A stretch of DNA of 64,000 nucleotides, taken from positions 1,499,982 to 1,563,981 of the forward strand of contig RPFO01000389.1 of NCBI GenBank assembly GCA_009746045.1. The letters are read 5' to 3'. The position numbers and the translations under genes were made by a program. Shown piece after piece: positions 63,234-64,000 of the stretch. Source of the DNA: Mesostigma viride. Lineage: Eukaryota > Streptophyta > Mesostigmatophyceae > Mesostigmatales > Mesostigmataceae. Each line of letters opens with the position of its first letter. The stretch's first letter is position 1. The notes under the pieces were generated by a model. That model saw only the letters and a list, made by a program, of their open reading frames with translations, made no database searches and was not told the origin of the DNA.

Positions 63234-64000
63234 TTACTCCAGACGAGGCCGCCTCCTGGCTTGCACTCGCCTGCCCCTCCTCACGGTCTGGACGCTGCTC
63301 AACACCCTCAGCAACCGTGTGGCTGCTGCTGCCTCTGCGACAATCTGGAGGTCTGGGTTAAACTCTCCCAGCACGCAGGTCACAGGTCGCCCGTCTTCCT
63401 TGCGTTCGACTGGATGTTGTGTCTCGCCTGGGTTGCGATGCCAAGCAAGATCGCGCACCCACCGCTTACCGCCGCCGACAAGCTCGTTCTGCTCGCCTCG
63501 GCCGTAACGGTCGTACTCGTGAGTCGCCTCACGAGGGATATGCAGATCAGCTCTCTGCCTTGCCTCGTAGGTCTCGGTAGTGCCGTCGCCCTCGTTTATC
63601 TGCTGGGCTGAGCGCTTGACGGAGCCCTCTGGCTTGTCAGTCCACTCAAAATGGACGTCTTCAGGCGTCTTCTCGACCCCTGACAATCTCCACCTCCGGA
63701 CCCCACGCAGTGGTGGTTTCCGGCCTCGGTGTATCAAGCCTGGAGTACACTCCGAAAGGCTGCGTGGTAATATAGAACCTGTCTGCGTACCCTCTCGACT
63801 CTTGCAAAAGGACAGCAACAAGATTCTCAATGGTTTGGGCAAATACCTCCGCCGTGCTCCAAGGATTTACCGTCTCCCGAGCACGCGCGTTCCGGATGAT
63901 GTCGGCGTCTGGTACCCCCTCTCCTAGCACTGCTGTCGCCACCCAGTGGTTGAACAGTCTGGTGCTGCCGAGCGCTGTTGCCACGATCTGGCTAAGCGCC
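63234..64000 (-). pseudogene. E10 ORF1, partial, one frameshift
   Basis: Enters from beyond the window end. Conserved ORF1 blocks: RLFNHWVATAVLGEGVPDAD, NPWSTAEVFAQTIENLVAVL, FYITTQPFGVYSRLDTPRPE, then after a 2 bp loss near 63680 VEKTPEDVHFEWTDKPEGSV, SAQQINEGDGT, RADLHIPREATHEYDRYGRG, GGGKRWVRDLAWHRNPGE and DGRPVTCVLGEFNPDLQIV. The stop is at 63234. Nearest relative in the window is E3 ORF1. Confidence 0.72.

Larger units (their letters stand above)
56641..64000 (-). mobile_element. E10: S-family LTR retrotransposon, most complete copy, 5' end outside window
   Basis: Minus-strand order: ORF1 (from beyond 64000), gag, pol, 3' region, polypurine tract CCAAAACAAGAAAGGGTTGG (57314-57295), 3' LTR 57294-56641. 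It abuts E7 RNase H; the presumed target duplication would be GGATG, but the other side is outside the window. Confidence 0.88.

Noticed and set aside
1..64000. CRISPR arrays, bacterial operons, phage or integron structures
   Set aside because: No regularly spaced repeats, no Shine-Dalgarno-led gene clusters; all coding signal is eukaryotic retroelement or DNA transposon.

Overview
This window is eukaryotic repeat DNA. I found no host gene I would defend. Almost every base belongs to transposable elements inserted into one another: ten retrotransposon copies or fragments, several DNA-transposon-like insertions, solo LTRs and a 1.2 kb foldback element. Evidence for a eukaryote: LTR/gag/zinc-knuckle/integrase/RT/RNase H architecture, AATAAA signals, a hAT element with a BED-finger transposase remnant, and no bacterial gene organisation. 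The reverse transcriptases are Ty1/copia-like but unusual (HGDD active site), so an alga or other protist seems more likely than an animal or land plant. That is an inference and I cannot name the organism.

Layout, left to right. 1-2808: fragment of an unrelated retroelement (E1, +) with an RNase H1-type hybrid-binding domain ORF and a gag-like ORF. 2868-6681: E2 (-, S family, 5' LTR plus broken gag) carrying the foldback element at 4588-5823. 6682-8028: E3 (-, S family, ORF1 and part of its LTR). 8029-25669: E4, an almost complete conventional Copia element (-), TSD CAAGG, inserted in the E3 LTR. Inside E4 lie a complete element E5 (11819-21749, +, TSD GAAAT) and, in its 5' LTR, a hAT element (23746-25321, TSD CTATTTAA). 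25670-26749: rest of the E3 LTR and a plus-strand 3'UTR plus LTR. 26750-30111: E6 (-, S family) with a 762 bp solo LTR. 30112-30633: unassigned DNA. 30634-56640: E7 (+, R family), interrupted by E8 (38349-55296, -, R family, TSD GTTCG). E8 is in turn interrupted by E9 (42634-51653, +, S family, TSD CCGGG). 56641-64000: E10 (-, S family), running off the window with an intact 1195-residue pol.

The main biological point: E2, E3, E5, E6, E9, E10 (S-like) and E7, E8 (R) appear to form one group of Copia-related elements with odd properties. Where all pol domains can be read (E5, E7-E10) the protease-like domain lies between integrase and RT, giving GAG-IN-PR-RT-RH. LTRs mostly run from AGTT to AACT instead of TG to CA, with 5 bp target duplications. 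The site just after the 5' LTR is not a TGG-type primer site. The RT motif is HGDD. Several S-type elements carry an extra conserved ORF of unknown function (ORF1) between LTR and gag. The foldback element has the same AGTTA/TAACT ends and a 5 bp duplication and may be mobilised by the same integrases.

Five further insertions of 1.1-1.9 kb without recognisable proteins are flanked by 4 bp duplications (TTAA twice, AAAG, AGGA, CTGA). Most coding regions are broken by frameshifts or insertions; E10 pol, and E4 pol once E5 is removed, are the intact ones. Coordinates were read by eye, so boundaries may be off by a few bases.
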